From: Klebsiella spallanzanii
GTDB lineage: Bacteria > Pseudomonadota > Gammaproteobacteria > Enterobacterales > Enterobacteriaceae
NCBI RefSeq assembly: GCF_902158555.1
Contig: NZ_CABGGS010000044.1
Span: 124,001-188,000, forward strand
Length of the DNA: 64,000 nucleotides
Reading direction: 5' to 3'
Position 1 is the first letter of the stretch, and the number at the start of each line of letters is the position of its first letter. This document shows, in pieces, positions 49,562-58,363 of the stretch. The notes under the pieces are model-generated. The model was not told where the DNA came from. It worked only from the letters and a program-made list of their open reading frames with translations, and did not search any database. The position numbers and the translations under genes were made by a program.

Positions 49562-50824
49562 TTACGATACGTTTTTCAGAGGCGCGGCGTACTGATAAGG
49601 GGAAATATACCTGTCGAGATTCGCATCCAGATAATCCGCCCACCACTGCATCATCGCGATCCGCTCTTCCAGATATTCAGCCTTATGAATATAGGCCGCA
49701 CGAACGCTGTTTCTTTCCTGATGGCTCATCTGTTTTTCAATAGCGTCTTTACTCCACAATCCCGACTCACTCAGCGCACTGCACGCCATCGCCCGAAAAC
49801 CGTGGCCGCAGATCTCTTTTTTAGTATCGTATCCCATCACGCGTAACGCTTTGTTAATGGTGTTGTCGCTCATGCATTTATCCTGATCGTATTCGCCGGG
49901 GAAAATAAATGCCAGATGACCGGAGAGCGCTTCAATTTGCTTCAAGACGGTAATAGCCTGATCGGACAGCGGAACGATGTGCTGCGTTTTCATTTTTGTG
50001 CCGCGATGAGAGAAGCGCACGTTTTCGATCTGCTCCCGCTCTTCCGGAATTATCCAGAGTTTCTGCTGCCAGTCGATTTCACTCCAGCGGGCAAAGCGCA
50101 GCTCGCTGGAGCGCACGAAGAAAAGTAGTGACAGCTTAAGCGCGTATCTTGTCAGCAGCCTGCCGGGGTAGCTGTCCGTCCGGGATAACAGTTCTGGCAG
50201 TTTCTCAAGCGGCAGGGCCGGGTAATGTTGTGTCTCCGGTGGTGTAAACTCACCGTCCAGATCCAGCGCCGGGTTTGATTTGATTAGCTGCTTTTTCACC
50301 GCATAGCGTATGATCTCCGTGACGTAGTTTTTTAGCCGTGCGGTGATCTCCAGAAAACCTTTGCTCTCCACTTTGCGCAAAGTGAATAAAAGCGTCTCCG
50401 TGGTGATCTGATCGATAAGACTGTCTCCAATATCCGGAAAAACATACATTTCCAGTCTGCGCTGGATGGTTGCCGCATAATGCGCAGACCAGCGCCGGTG
50501 ATCGGCGTGCCAGTTCATGGCGATCTGGCGGAAGGTATGTCCGTTTTTCTTTTTCTGCTGCGCGATCTTCTTATCAGCGGCAGGATCGGCCCCTTCCCGC
50601 ACTCTGGCGCGTGCGGCATCGCGTAGCTGACGCGCTTTGAACAGGGAAACATCCGGGTAGGGGCCAAAGGCCAGCTTCTTTTCTTTCCCGTCAATGCGGT
50701 ACTTCATATACCAGAGTTTCGAGCCGTTGGGTTTGATCAGCAGGTACAGTCCTGAACTGTCGGTAATCTTGAAGGATTTATCGGTGGGTTTGATCTTGCG
50801 GATAGCGGTATCGGTTAATGCCAT
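49562..50824 (-). CDS. P4-type tyrosine integrase
   Basis: 420 residues from the ATG at 50824 (MALTDTAIRKIKP...; a start 15 bp earlier is also possible). N-terminal DUF4102-type arm-binding domain, core-binding domain (TFRQIAMNWHADHRRW), and catalytic domain with R in SSELRFARW, H-x-x-R in GHGFRAMACSAL, and the final Y in AAYIHKAEYLEER. It starts 166 bp from the 3' end of the tRNA-Asn at 50990 and should be the recombinase that inserts the element there. Confidence 0.95.
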   Translation of the reverse strand: MALTDTAIRKIKPTDKSFKITDSSGLYLLIKPNGSKLWYMKYRIDGKEKKLAFGPYPDVSLFKARQLRDAARARVREGADPAADKKIAQQKKKNGHTFRQIAMNWHADHRRWSAHYAATIQRRLEMYVFPDIGDSLIDQITTETLLFTLRKVESKGFLEITARLKNYVTEIIRYAVKKQLIKSNPALDLDGEFTPPETQHYPALPLEKLPELLSRTDSYPGRLLTRYALKLSLLFFVRSSELRFARWSEIDWQQKLWIIPEEREQIENVRFSHRGTKMKTQHIVPLSDQAITVLKQIEALSGHLAFIFPGEYDQDKCMSDNTINKALRVMGYDTKKEICGHGFRAMACSALSESGLWSKDAIEKQMSHQERNSVRAAYIHKAEYLEERIAMMQWWADYLDANLDRYISPYQYAAPLKNVS

Positions 50825-50984
50825 CGGTGGGGGCTCCATTTTCTCAACGAACCGTGAGGCCCCCGATTAAGCCCCCAAAAACTATGGATGTCAAGAAACC
50901 CGGTAAACCTTCTCAGGTCAACCGGGTAAAGATAAGTTCTTGTTTTTTAAACGTCTCCGGACTCGCTGGGATGTCCCGAAACTA

Positions 50985-51006
50985 AAATTTGGCTCCTCTG
51001 ACTGGA
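50985..51006. repeat. attR-like direct repeat overlapping tRNA-Asn 3' end
   Basis: 22 bp matching 44642-44663 at 21 positions. It covers the last 17 bases of the tRNA-Asn (in minus orientation) plus flanking sequence, so insertion restored the tRNA gene. Confidence 0.85.
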
Positions 51007-51065
51007 CTCGAACCAGTGACATACGGATTAACAGTCCGCCGTTCTACCGACTGAACTACAGAGGA
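50990..51065 (-). tRNA. tRNA-Asn (GTT), attachment site of the element
   Basis: 76 nt with encoded CCA, same sequence as the copies at 5597 and 7451. The 3' end is inside the attR-like repeat. Upstream flank resembles that of the 5597 copy (ATCGTGTGAACG). Confidence 0.98.
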
Positions 51066-51147
51066 ATCGTGTGAACGAGGCGAATACTACTGGTCTCGCA
51101 TTTTTGTGTCAACACTAAATTTAACTCGCTGATTCAAATGGCTAAAT

Positions 51148-51966
51148 TTAGTGCGATCCGTTGTTTTCGTGTACTGCCGTGGTATCGCTCTCATTGTGTG
51201 GGCTATTTTCACGTAATCTCTCCTGCGGGTCCTGGCGATAAAAATGGCAAAAACGTTGCCAAAGTGCGGGAAAACGTGGAGCAAATAGCTCTGGTGCGCT
51301 GAAGAAGTATTCAGAGAGCACCGCGAAACATTCGGCGGGGTCAGTTGCGGCGTATACGTCAATGCTGGCGGCGCTTTCACCGACCAGATCAATTTCATCC
51401 TGAATGTTGTTCATTGCCGCATGGAGATCGTGTTCCCAGCCAGCGACTTCTCGCAGGGGAATAAACGGTACGCCGCTCGCTCGATCGCCATTGCGGGTAT
51501 CCAGCTTATGTGCCACCTCATGGATAATCAGATTGAAACCAGAAGCGTCGAAGGAATCCTGAATATCCAACCAGTTGAGGACGATAGGTCCCTGTTGCCA
51601 GCTTTGTCCTGATTGGACGATTCGTTGGTTATGTACCAGGCCAATGTCATCTTCCCATTCGTCATCGACCACAAATGGAGCGGGGTAGATAAGCACTTCA
51701 TGAAAACCATCTAACCATTCGATACCGAGTTCGAGAACCGGCAGGCAAAAGAGTAACGCAATGCGGGCGCTCTGAAGGGGCGTGAGTTCAAGCCCTTGTA
51801 AGGCAACCAAACGCTTCTGCTGTAAAAATCGGGATGCCATTTGTACCAGTTGCCGCTGCTCCTGGTCGGAGAGATTGGCTAGAACAGGGATGGCAAGCGC
51901 CTGTTCCCAGGGGATTTCCGCGTTGCCGGACTCTTCATCTACTTTCCAGGGCCATTTAAACATCAT
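51148..51966 (-). CDS. mtfA: MtfA, zinc metallopeptidase (Mlc titration factor)
   Basis: 272 residues (an ATG at 51963 one codon on is equally good). The HEVAHKLD zinc site (H149, E150, H153) and the [27 protein letters not shown] block are identical in style to E. coli MtfA/YeeI of 265 residues. It binds the Mlc repressor and thereby influences ptsG expression. Normal position next to a tRNA-Asn in E. coli; here 82 bp from one. Confidence 0.96.
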   Translation of the reverse strand: MMFKWPWKVDEESGNAEIPWEQALAIPVLANLSDQEQRQLVQMASRFLQQKRLVALQGLELTPLQSARIALLFCLPVLELGIEWLDGFHEVLIYPAPFVVDDEWEDDIGLVHNQRIVQSGQSWQQGPIVLNWLDIQDSFDASGFNLIIHEVAHKLDTRNGDRASGVPFIPLREVAGWEHDLHAAMNNIQDEIDLVGESAASIDVYAATDPAECFAVLSEYFFSAPELFAPRFPALWQRFCHFYRQDPQERLRENSPHNESDTTAVHENNGSH

Positions 51967-52056
51967 TTTGCTCGCAAAGTCGTCACTTGAACTGATTTAA
52001 AGAGACAAGAACTATTAAAATGCCAAAGAACCTGGCATTATAGCAACCTCAACCGC

Positions 52057-52146
52057 GGAGAGATGCCGGAGCGGCTGAACGGACCGGTCTCGAAAACCGG
52101 AGTAGGGGCAACTCTACCGGGGGTTCAAATCCCCCTCTCTCCGCCA
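52057..52146 (+). tRNA. serU: tRNA-Ser (CGA)
   Basis: 90 nt with encoded CCA. Long variable arm, anticodon CGA in the TCTCGAAAA loop, T arm GGTTCAAATCC. Same context (between mtfA and the dcm/yed region) as E. coli serU. Confidence 0.97.
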
Positions 52147-52541
52147 ATCATTCAACAAAATCAACGAATTAAGAAGATTTTTTTGATTTTGTCATGCATA
52201 AATCCCTGCATTAAAATTTCTTTCTATCGCTCTGTTTTCTCGCTTTTAACGCTGTTATTTTTACCATGTTGCTCCCTGTAGGGCATCCACTTTTATCTTC
52301 TTTAGTTCGCAAGCTCACACTCTTAACAACAACTTAGCCTGTCTCGCAGCTCTGGTAACAAAACAGTTGAACTGCAGTTTTTTCAAAGGGACTCTGTAAG
52401 GGTTTCTAAAGGGGCTGGATTGTTGAACGCTATGATGCGATATCTTCACAGATCTATGTTGATATTGAGCGGCGAAATTTTCTGCAGGCTAAAAAGCAAT
52501 GCCTCCAGCTTCAATTAGGAGACATTGCTTTAAGCCGGTAA
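52147..52541. other. Intergenic segment after tRNA-Ser
   Basis: 395 bp. A weak AT-rich inverted repeat (CAAAATCAA ... TTGATTTTG) follows the tRNA and may terminate it. No ORF is supported; nothing else identifiable. Confidence 0.5.
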
Positions 52542-53834
52542 CTACGGTAAAGATACTTTGTTATTAGTTCCCATCAGGATGCTACTCTGTGACGGTAAAA
52601 ACACGCCTTTATTTTCATCTCGCCCCTGTAATAATATTTTTGCATCAACGTTATTATAGTCGCGAACTGCTTTAGTTGATAATTCACCAATTATGGTGTT
52701 AGATGAGCGTAGTCGGTTAATAATTAGAACTAATCTGGTGTCATTAAAGTCGGACATCATATTTTGATCTCCTTCACTATCGCCAGCAACTAGTATTGGT
52801 CCCGTATTTTTGTAGTGCTCTTGTATAAATTTCTTTATGGTTTCGGTTTTACCTTTACCTTGCGTTTGAGGGTAATACGGATCGAGGCTATGAGTTAATT
52901 TACCTTCTTTGTCATATAAGGGATGCATTGCATAGACATGAGATTCGGGAACCGAAAAACCATATTTATCTACAGTAACTATGCTTTTTATAACATCTAG
53001 AGCTGAAGCGGAAATCACATAAACATCAACCCCAGCCTCCTGTAGATTTTTATATAATGTCTGCATTTCTGGGATCAATCTAAATCCATTTTTCCAGGTA
53101 ACTGTTACGATTCCAGCTCGACCTGCCATATCTGCTGGACTTTCCCACGTTACCTTGCTAACAGGCTGCCTATCTTGCCACTCAATAGTCTCATCCACTA
53201 AATTAGATAATTCTTTTTTTGACATCCCTGAAAAAAGATACGTCACCCATGGATAAGATACCTCATGATCGAATGACCCACCTATTGCATCATATAAATA
53301 GCGCATTTTTACTATAAAATTCTTGTAATATGATGTTTCTTTAATTTCACTGAGATTTTTATCGCCCTCAAATCCGTTGTAATTATTGTACAGCCATGTG
53401 TAACTATCAATAATGTCTGGGCCAATAAGGTTTATATTTACAGCTTGATTATTCTTGTTATTGTAATCGGAATTAAAATTAGATGTCGGTATGTCTTTAT
53501 AAATTATCTCTTTCAATATTTCAGGTTTCATAGAAAATCTAAGATTCTCTAGTTGATATATAAGCGTTGCTTCCTCTATATCCAGAAAAGCTGTTGTGTT
53601 ATCAAAATCAAAGACAGCATATGAAGAGTGTGCAGCCTTCTGTTTTACCTCTTTGATCAAGCTATCTATTCTTTCCAGGTTAAACTGATCCCAGTTAGCA
53701 ATAACTGATCGCTTTTCCTGGGAAACTACGGTTGCTAAATTTCGTGACGTCTGATTTGTGTTACTGGCAATGGCTGTTGTTCCATATACTCCAAAGATTA
53801 CGGATATCAGTGTATATATTATTGTCATTTTCAT
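52542..53834 (-). CDS. Exported HAD-superfamily phosphatase
   Basis: 430 residues with a signal peptide (IYTLISVIFGVYGTTAIAS). HAD motifs: I in AVFDFDNTTAF (D-x-D-x-T), II in VYVISASALDV, III lysine in GKGKTETIKKF, IV in AGDSEGDQNMMSD. Resembles periplasmic phosphoserine-phosphatase-like HAD proteins. AT-rich compared with neighbours and alone between tRNA-Ser and the porin, suggesting acquisition. Substrate unknown. Confidence 0.85.
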   Translation of the reverse strand: MKMTIIYTLISVIFGVYGTTAIASNTNQTSRNLATVVSQEKRSVIANWDQFNLERIDSLIKEVKQKAAHSSYAVFDFDNTTAFLDIEEATLIYQLENLRFSMKPEILKEIIYKDIPTSNFNSDYNNKNNQAVNINLIGPDIIDSYTWLYNNYNGFEGDKNLSEIKETSYYKNFIVKMRYLYDAIGGSFDHEVSYPWVTYLFSGMSKKELSNLVDETIEWQDRQPVSKVTWESPADMAGRAGIVTVTWKNGFRLIPEMQTLYKNLQEAGVDVYVISASALDVIKSIVTVDKYGFSVPESHVYAMHPLYDKEGKLTHSLDPYYPQTQGKGKTETIKKFIQEHYKNTGPILVAGDSEGDQNMMSDFNDTRLVLIINRLRSSNTIIGELSTKAVRDYNNVDAKILLQGRDENKGVFLPSQSSILMGTNNKVSLP

Positions 53835-54082
53835 GGCTAATTCCTTTTTTAGGGTGCATTATTATCAGTAGCAAGAACTAAAAAGCGTCTATATCAAAAA
53901 TTGGCATATTGATCATGAATGTGATGGTTGTCATATTTTACGCGTCATTACACCGTAACCTTAAGATGTAGATCCTGGCGTGCTAAGGTGAGCGTTAATT
54001 GGGGAGGAGAGTTCGCTATAAATACTGAATGGCCAGGTTGAGAGGGATGCTTACGAACGTAATTCGGGACGGGTCAGAAAAA

Positions 54083-54109
54083 ACAAAAAAGCCCGCACGA
54101 GGCGGGCTT
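54083..54109 (-). terminator. Rho-independent terminator of the porin gene
   Basis: Stem AGCCCGC/GCGGGCT with ACGA loop; read on the minus strand it is followed by a run of T, 20 bp after the porin stop. Confidence 0.85.
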
Positions 54110-54127
54110 GAGGTTAGCTGATAAATC

Positions 54128-55183
54128 TTAGAACTGGTAGGTGATACCTACAGCGAACTGATCGTCAGTAGATGCGCCAGTGATAGCAGAATCTTCGTCA
54201 TCCACCAGGTTGAATTTGTATGCGGTGTAAACGTTGAAGTTTTTGTTGAAGTAGTACCAGGTACCCAATTCAACGTAGTTCATGATATCAGCATCGCGGT
54301 TGCCGTTCAGGTCTTTGCCTTTAGCATAGACATAACCCAGAGACGGACGCAGGCCGAAGTCGAACTGGTACTGAACAACGGCTTCAATGTTCTGAGTTTT
54401 GTTAGCAAAACCGCCAAGTTCCATATGAGTCATGTTTTGTGACTCACCGTACATAACAGATGCATAAACGTTATTTGCATCATATTTAGTCGCGAGGCTC
54501 CAGGCTTCAGCGTTTTCGCCTTTACGATCTGCTGCTTGCTCGTCAGTACGGTCGGAATTGCTGTATGCGCCAACAAAGCCAAAGCCGTCGATGTTGTAGT
54601 TAACAGAGAAACCGAAACCGTCACCGTTAGCCTTAGCTCGGTCAGTATCGTTGTTTTTACCCTGATACTGCAGGGCAAAGTTCAGACCATCAACCATGCC
54701 GAAGAAGTCGGTGTTACGGTAGGTAGCAACGCCATTAGTACGGCCAGTCATGAAGTTATCAGTGTAAACCAGGCCGTCACCACCCCACTCAACCAGCATA
54801 TCGGTGTAACCCGCTGCGTCGTAAACCACGCCATAGTTACGACCATAATCAAATGAACCGTAGTCGCTGAACTTCAGACCCGCGAATGCCAGACGAGTTG
54901 AGCTATCCTGATCGCCTTCTGGTTTATCCGCTTTGATGTTGTATTCAAACTGGCCATAGCCGGTCAGTTCGCTGCTAATCTGAGTTTCGCCTTTGATACC
55001 AAAACGCGCGTAGGAGGTATCATCGGAATTGTCGTTGTCGCCATCATGAGTCATGATGTGTTCGCCAACCATTTTGCCGTAGAAATCCAGTTTGTTGCCG
55101 TTCTTATTATAGATTTCTGCTGCGTTAGCGGCGCCAGCAGCTAATAAAGCCGGAACCAGAATTGCCAGTACTTTTCTTTTCAT
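54128..55183 (-). CDS. yedS: General porin of OmpC/OmpF family (yedS-type locus)
   Basis: 351 residues from ATG at 55183 ([23 protein letters not shown] signal peptide). Sixteen-stranded trimeric porin pattern: [15 protein letters not shown] start, [14 protein letters not shown], and C-terminal [10 protein letters not shown] ending in Phe. The constriction loop L3 reads [11 protein letters not shown] instead of the usual DxLPEFGGD, so the Pro and Phe are replaced. The gene order porin-yedR-yedJ-dcm matches E. coli, where the corresponding porin yedS is a pseudogene; here it is intact. Symbol by synteny, moderate confidence. Confidence 0.88.
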   Translation of the reverse strand: MKRKVLAILVPALLAAGAANAAEIYNKNGNKLDFYGKMVGEHIMTHDGDNDNSDDTSYARFGIKGETQISSELTGYGQFEYNIKADKPEGDQDSSTRLAFAGLKFSDYGSFDYGRNYGVVYDAAGYTDMLVEWGGDGLVYTDNFMTGRTNGVATYRNTDFFGMVDGLNFALQYQGKNNDTDRAKANGDGFGFSVNYNIDGFGFVGAYSNSDRTDEQAADRKGENAEAWSLATKYDANNVYASVMYGESQNMTHMELGGFANKTQNIEAVVQYQFDFGLRPSLGYVYAKGKDLNGNRDADIMNYVELGTWYYFNKNFNVYTAYKFNLVDDEDSAITGASTDDQFAVGITYQF

Positions 55184-55810
55184 TATGTATTCCCTTTTAA
55201 TCATAATTAATATGAATTGTGTCATTCCCTCCGGGCTGACTATTTGATACTAGCGATTAAGTTCATTTTTCTTTAAATGAAAGATGTAAGTAAATTATAT
55301 CTAATATTACAAAATGTTTCTGATGTGCTCATTATATTTAAATTCTATTCATTTTTGATGATTTATTTCTAATGTTTATGATTTTAAATGGTTTTTTCTT
55401 ATGATTCCCATTCATTTATTTTTGATATTTATAAATTCACTTAATCAATTAATTTTAGTTTTATATTTACATTTATGATGTTATTTAATTCCTCCCTGTT
55501 AAAACCCCTTTCTGAAAAAAGAAAAAGGTAGGGTTATTCGGCAATTAAATATGTTGGTTGATATGATTAAGTTAATATGCATATTGCCATAGCCTTATTT
55601 TTATTCATCAATTTGTATTATTTAAAAATGAAATGAATTCATTGAGTATATGTAGTGACGGCTGTTGTAGAAAACGGTACTGATGAGCTAGATCAAATCA
55701 GGTAGATGAATCTGCTGTTTTGCAAGGATTTTTATTGCATAATGTGACTACTGTCACTATTTTTGACTGTGTCAGTCATGCTGAGTTGTTGAGTAAATGG
55801 AGATGTATAA
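55184..55810. promoter_or_regulatory. AT-rich control region between porin and yedR
   Basis: 627 bp, strongly AT-rich, with many ATTT and TTTA runs, serving divergent genes. Plausible H-NS/OmpR territory but no individual box was verified. The long 5' region could host an antisense RNA; I see no definite one. Confidence 0.5.
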
Positions 55811-56092
55811 ATGGAAGAGAAAGTGAAAAGAAGTCCAGGAGGCAAACTGGCGTTGTGGGTATTTTATGCTTTTTGCGGCTATTTCCTTTGGGCGATGGCG
55901 CGTTACTGGTGGGTCGTGGGGCAGATTCAAAGCGTGCCTGGTGCGACGATTGACGGTGAACTCGGCTCAACGGCGGGGAAATGGATCGGCGCGCTGCTAG
56001 GGTTTCTGGTGTTAGGTATTGTCGGGGTTATTCTCGGCGCGATCGCCTGGTACACGCGGCCTAATCCGCAGATGTATGAACATCACGATTAA
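55811..56092 (+). CDS. yedR: YedR-like inner-membrane protein
   Basis: 93 residues, two membrane helices (LALWVFYAFCGYFLWAMARYWWV and IGALLGFLVLGIVGVILGAIAWY) with a short periplasmic loop. By position, next to yedJ and the porin, it corresponds to yedR of E. coli, which has no defined function. Confidence 0.75.
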   Translation: MEEKVKRSPGGKLALWVFYAFCGYFLWAMARYWWVVGQIQSVPGATIDGELGSTAGKWIGALLGFLVLGIVGVILGAIAWYTRPNPQMYEHHD

Positions 56093-56134
56093 AGTTGCTA
56101 TGCTCGTTGCTGACCTTATATCAAAGGAACGTGT

Positions 56135-56830
56135 ATGGAACTTGTTGACTGGCAGCAACGATTTGAAACCTGGCTAACCAAACATCACTCTCAGGGGGAT
56201 GCCGCGCACGATATTTCACACTTTCGTCGGGTATGGGCCACTGCGCAGCAGCTGGCTGAAGATACTGACGTGGATCGGCTGGTGATCCTGACCGCCTGCT
56301 ATTTTCATGACATCGTTAGCCTGGCGAAAAACCACCCTGAACGTAGTCGCTCCTCCGCGATGGCGGCGGAGAAAACGCTGGCCATCCTCCAGTCAACTTT
56401 TCCTGATTTCCCAGCAGACCGCTATCCGGCGGTTCTGCACGCCATTGAAGCGCATAGTTTTAGCGCGGCGATTACCCCACAAAGCGAAGAGGCGAAAATT
56501 GTTCAGGATGCCGATCGTCTGGAAGCTTTAGGCGCTATTGGCCTGGCGCGCGTGTTTGCCGTCTCTGGGGCGCTGAATAATATCTTGTTTGATGCTGACG
56601 ATCCCTTTGCTGACCAGCGGGAGCTAAATGATAAGACGTACGCCCTGGACCACTTCCAGTGCAAGCTGCTGCGTTTACCGGAAACGATGCAGACGGTAAA
56701 GGGCAGGGCGATGGCGGTGCACAATGCACGCTTTCTGGTGCAGTTTATGGCCAAGCTCAGCTCGGAGCTTCGCGGTGACTCTATGGCCCTTGATGAGGCG
56801 GTTTTGCAGCGCTTTGAGCCACTCGCATAA
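56135..56830 (+). CDS. yedJ: YedJ, HD-domain phosphohydrolase
   Basis: 231 residues. HD metal site: H in [13 protein letters not shown] in CYFHDIVS, and later [14 protein letters not shown]. Same gene order as E. coli. Predicted to hydrolyse a nucleotide or nucleoside phosphate. 18 bp to the start of the dcm frame; likely co-transcribed. Confidence 0.9.
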   Translation: MELVDWQQRFETWLTKHHSQGDAAHDISHFRRVWATAQQLAEDTDVDRLVILTACYFHDIVSLAKNHPERSRSSAMAAEKTLAILQSTFPDFPADRYPAVLHAIEAHSFSAAITPQSEEAKIVQDADRLEALGAIGLARVFAVSGALNNILFDADDPFADQRELNDKTYALDHFQCKLLRLPETMQTVKGRAMAVHNARFLVQFMAKLSSELRGDSMALDEAVLQRFEPLA

Positions 56831-56886
56831 AACTGCCCACGCTATTTATGGTAACCTCTGCAAAAATAGTCGGGCTGGTTGAGGTT

Positions 56887-58314
56887 ATGGCGCAAAATTT
56901 ATCCAGGGAAAATCCCTCGCTTTTGAAGATTGAGCATACCGGAGAGGATGCGCAGGCGTTATTGCGCCAGCTAATGGCGATATATGATGTTAAAACGCTG
57001 GTGGCACAGTTGGTTGCCGTTGGCGAGCAGCACTGGAGCCCGGCAATTCTGAAGCGTGTCGCCGCAGTATCGCGCGCCGCAGGTCGTTTAAGCACTCTGG
57101 AGCAGGCCTATCTGCGTACGCTCCTGCCACAGCCGCCAGCGCATCATCCTCACTATGGATTTCGTTTCGTTGACCTGTTTGCCGGTATCGGCGGCATTCG
57201 CCATGGCTTTGAGGCGATAGGCGGGCAGTGCGTGTTTACTAGCGAATGGAATAAACATGCGGTACGCACCTATAAAGCCAACTGGTACTGCGACCCTGAG
57301 CAGCATCGTTTTAATGAAGATATTCGCGATGTCACTTTAAGCCATCTCCCGGAAGTGGGTGATGAGGAAGCGGCGCAGCACATTCGTGAGACTATTCCGC
57401 AGCATGATGTTCTGCTGGCTGGCTTCCCCTGCCAGCCTTTTTCGCTGGCCGGCGTCTCAAAGAAAAACGCTCTTGGCCGCGCTCATGGGTTTGCCTGCGA
57501 AACGCAGGGCACGCTGTTTTTTGACGTAGTCAGTATTATTGCCGCCCGCCAGCCCCCTATTTTTGTGCTGGAGAATGTCAAAAACCTGAAGAGCCACGAT
57601 AAAGGACGGACGTTTCGTATCATTATGCAGACGCTGGACGAACTGGGCTATGAGGTGGCCGATGCAGCCCATACCGGAGCGGATGATCCAAAGGTGATCG
57701 ATGGGCGTCATTTTTTACCTCAGCATCGGGAGCGCATTGTGCTGGTGGGGTTCCGTCGCGATCTCCAGTTGCATAACGGGTTTACCCTGCGCGACATCTC
57801 CACGTTTTATCCGGCTAAGCGGCCGACATTTGGTGAACTACTGGAGCCCACGGTGGACGACAAGTTTATCCTCACCAGGGTGCTGTGGAAGTATCTCTAT
57901 CGCTATGCGCGTAAACATCAGGAGCGAGGGAACGGTTTTGGCTACGGACTCGTTGACCCAACGAATCCGCACAGCGTAGCGCGTACGTTATCTGCCCGTT
58001 ATTACAAAGATGGTGCGGAGATCCTCATCGATCGCGGCTGGGATCGTCTTCTGGGAGAAAAGCATTTTGATGACCCGGAAAACCAGATCCGTCGTCCGCG
58101 CAGGCTGACGCCTCGCGAATGCGCGCGTCTGATGGGGTTTGAGACGCCGCAGGGGTACCATTTTCGCATTCCGGTATCGGATACCCAGGCCTATCGCCAG
58201 TTTGGCAATTCGGTCGTGGTGCCGGTATTTGCAGCGGTGGCGAAGCTGCTGGCGCCACGTATAGAAAAAGCGGTTGCTATGCGTGAATCTGCCGAGATCA
58301 GCAAAAGCCAATGA
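56887..58314 (+). CDS. dcm: Dcm, DNA (cytosine-5) methyltransferase
   Basis: 475 residues from the ATG at 56887 (a start at 56848 would give 488). Motif [16 protein letters not shown], motif [10 protein letters not shown] with nucleophile C182, motif [12 protein letters not shown], and the C-terminal [11 protein letters not shown] block. Very close to E. coli Dcm (472 residues), which methylates the second C of CCWGG. In E. coli vsr overlaps the end of dcm; here no vsr-like reading frame follows, and the next gene is convergent. Very sure of identity. Confidence 0.97.
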   Translation: MAQNLSRENPSLLKIEHTGEDAQALLRQLMAIYDVKTLVAQLVAVGEQHWSPAILKRVAAVSRAAGRLSTLEQAYLRTLLPQPPAHHPHYGFRFVDLFAGIGGIRHGFEAIGGQCVFTSEWNKHAVRTYKANWYCDPEQHRFNEDIRDVTLSHLPEVGDEEAAQHIRETIPQHDVLLAGFPCQPFSLAGVSKKNALGRAHGFACETQGTLFFDVVSIIAARQPPIFVLENVKNLKSHDKGRTFRIIMQTLDELGYEVADAAHTGADDPKVIDGRHFLPQHRERIVLVGFRRDLQLHNGFTLRDISTFYPAKRPTFGELLEPTVDDKFILTRVLWKYLYRYARKHQERGNGFGYGLVDPTNPHSVARTLSARYYKDGAEILIDRGWDRLLGEKHFDDPENQIRRPRRLTPRECARLMGFETPQGYHFRIPVSDTQAYRQFGNSVVVPVFAAVAKLLAPRIEKAVAMRESAEISKSQ

Positions 58315-58320
58315 TAGTCC

Positions 58321-58345
58321 TACGGCATGGGTTCACCATGCCGTA
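58321..58345. terminator. Hairpin between convergent dcm and dehydratase genes
   Basis: 10-bp perfect stem (TACGGCATGG / CCATGCCGTA) with a 5-nt loop, between the two convergent stops. The T-run is short, so it is a probable but not ideal terminator. Confidence 0.6.
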
Positions 58346-58363
58346 TATATAGATGTTAAAAAC

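Larger units (their letters stand above)
44664..51006. mobile_element. 6.3-kb integrative element at tRNA-Asn
   Basis: Bounded by the attL-like 22-bp repeat (44642-44663) and the attR-like copy (50985-51006) that reconstitutes the tRNA. The P4-type integrase starts 160 bp from the tRNA 3' end and points away from it, the standard arrangement. Order from the left: AT-rich cargo (small membrane protein, DUF4747-like protein), second tyrosine recombinase, gene-poor region with repeats, Ner-like regulator, two XRE regulators, integrase. No conjugation, replication or capsid genes are present, so it is a minimal genomic island or satellite-like remnant. Confidence 0.85.

Noticed and set aside
52063..52281. 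Plus-strand ORF starting inside tRNA-Ser
   Set aside because: Its first half is the tRNA sequence itself; a common false ORF.
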